Shown here: piece after piece, positions 7,195-7,872 of the stretch | Layout of the letters: every line of letters starts with the position of its first letter | Numbering within the stretch: the first letter of the stretch is position 1 | Origin: Chloroflexota bacterium | GTDB lineage: Bacteria; Chloroflexota; Ktedonobacteria; Ktedonobacterales; Ktedonobacteraceae | NCBI GenBank assembly: GCA_027316975.1 | Contig: DAHVFL010000212.1 | Location: 1 to 7,872, forward strand | Length of the DNA: 7,872 nt | Direction: 5' to 3' | The notes under the pieces: model-generated | Told to the model about the DNA's origin: nothing | What the model saw: only the letters and a program-made list of their open reading frames with translations | Database searches by the model: none | Position numbers and translations under genes: made by a program

Positions 7195-7872
7195 CTACGG
7201 CGTAATGGCGATGACGCGCAAAGGGCTACCTGAGCCGTTGACGATCTTGAGCGGGGCAGCTATCACGATTGCGCCGGTGGCTGGCAATAGATGCAGGTTC
7301 ATCAAGCTGGTCAGGCCAAATCTGCCCGCGCCATGCATGAATGTATGGCTGGGAAAAGCCGGATCGAAGCCGCCCGCTTGCCCGGCATCCGTGCCAACGG
7401 TTTCGACGCCTACGCCCAGAATGTCGCGCTCTTTTGCCAGGAATGCTGAACAGGATGGATGGAAACCGGGTGAATGCGATGCGCCATCGGCAGAAATGCC
7501 CAGAAACTCCTCGCGTCCCTGGTGTTTGCTCCAACCAGTGCGCACCAGCAGCCACGCGCCTGCCGGCAAGCGGCCATGCTCGCTCTCCCACTGCTCCACG
7601 CGCTCAATGGTTAGCAGGAAGTCCGGGTTCTGCGCCACGCCGGCGGTAACGTCGATCACGCAGGCCGGACCCACGAACTTGCGAACCGGAATGGTGTCGG
7701 TGGCATTGTTGGGCAAATCTTTGCCCGTGATCCAGTGGATAGGCGCGTCAAAGTGCGTCCCTGTATGCTCGCCCAGGTTCAACACATTCCAGTACCAGGC
7801 AGGACCGCGACTATCGTAACGCGAAATTTCACTGAGCGTCAGTCCAGGCGAAGGCGCAAATATGGGCGGGAG
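7195..7872 (-). CDS. Cyclase-family metal-dependent hydrolase (kynurenine formamidase-like superfamily), N-terminus beyond right edge
   Basis: The frame is open from the right edge to TAG at 7195-7197, giving 225 residues; a GTG at 7785 lies inside the conserved fold and is not the true start. Fragment residues 36-46, HTGTHFDAPIH, are the metal-binding signature of the cyclase/KynB/isatin hydrolase family. Other conserved stretches are LPAGAWLLVRT (102-112), GVETVGTDAGQ (155-165), PSHTFMHGAGRFGLTSL (174-190), and a C-terminal APLKIVNGSGSPLRVIAI (206-223). Family members are about 210-280 residues long, so roughly 20-50 residues are missing. They hydrolyse amide or lactam-like bonds with bound Zn or Mn. 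The KynB ligand His160 corresponds to His176 here, but Glu172 corresponds to Thr188, so kynurenine formamidase is not a safe name. The crotonase follows by 60 bases, without a terminator, suggesting a shared operon. Confidence 0.88.
   Translation of the reverse strand, partial: LPPIFAPSPGLTLSEISRYDSRGPAWYWNVLNLGEHTGTHFDAPIHWITGKDLPNNATDTIPVRKFVGPACVIDVTAGVAQNPDFLLTIERVEQWESEHGRLPAGAWLLVRTGWSKHQGREEFLGISADGASHSPGFHPSCSAFLAKERDILGVGVETVGTDAGQAGGFDPAFPSHTFMHGAGRFGLTSLMNLHLLPATGAIVIAAPLKIVNGSGSPLRVIAITP

Noticed and set aside
7195..7872. Naming the hydrolase kynB
   Set aside because: One expected metal ligand is Thr and there is no tryptophan catabolism gene next to it in the window.

Overview
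The window carries one strand of a probably chromosomal bacterial region. Every gene I can support reads on the minus strand, so transcription runs from the right edge to the left. Small features suggest a Chloroflexota bacterium, perhaps Ktedonobacteria-like: moderate to fairly high GC, very large FtsX-type permeases, a membrane-anchored MutS relative and a small bacterial SH3-type protein. That placement is an inference from gene content and is not secure. I see no tRNA, rRNA, insertion sequence, CRISPR array or phage gene.

Read in transcription order: (1) a cyclase-family metal hydrolase whose N-terminus lies beyond the right edge (7872-7195). (2) After 60 bases, a crotonase-fold protein (7134-6355), probably in the same operon. 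(3) After 35 bases, a broken small gene for an SH3-type domain (6319-6151). It has an excellent ribosome binding site but also a frameshift and an in-frame TGA where the fold expects tryptophan. (4) A membrane-anchored MutS-family ATPase starting at TTG (6087-4219), probably with its own promoter. (5) After a 108-base gap holding a good extended -10 promoter, a giant FtsX-type ABC permease (4110-1) that runs off the left edge with no stop codon in 1370 codons.

The cyclase and crotonase look like a small catabolic pair acting on an unknown carboxylic or cyclic substrate. Both deviate at expected catalytic positions, so their exact reactions should not be assigned by name. The MutS relative and the permease are probably separate transcription units.

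The most notable observations are three. The permease is a head-to-tail fusion: after a complete permease of about 1040 residues, the same N-terminal module starts again in the same frame. The SH3 gene is a decayed remnant that most gene callers would miss or replace with a wrong-frame 106-residue ORF. The crotonase lacks both catalytic glutamates of enoyl-CoA hydratase.
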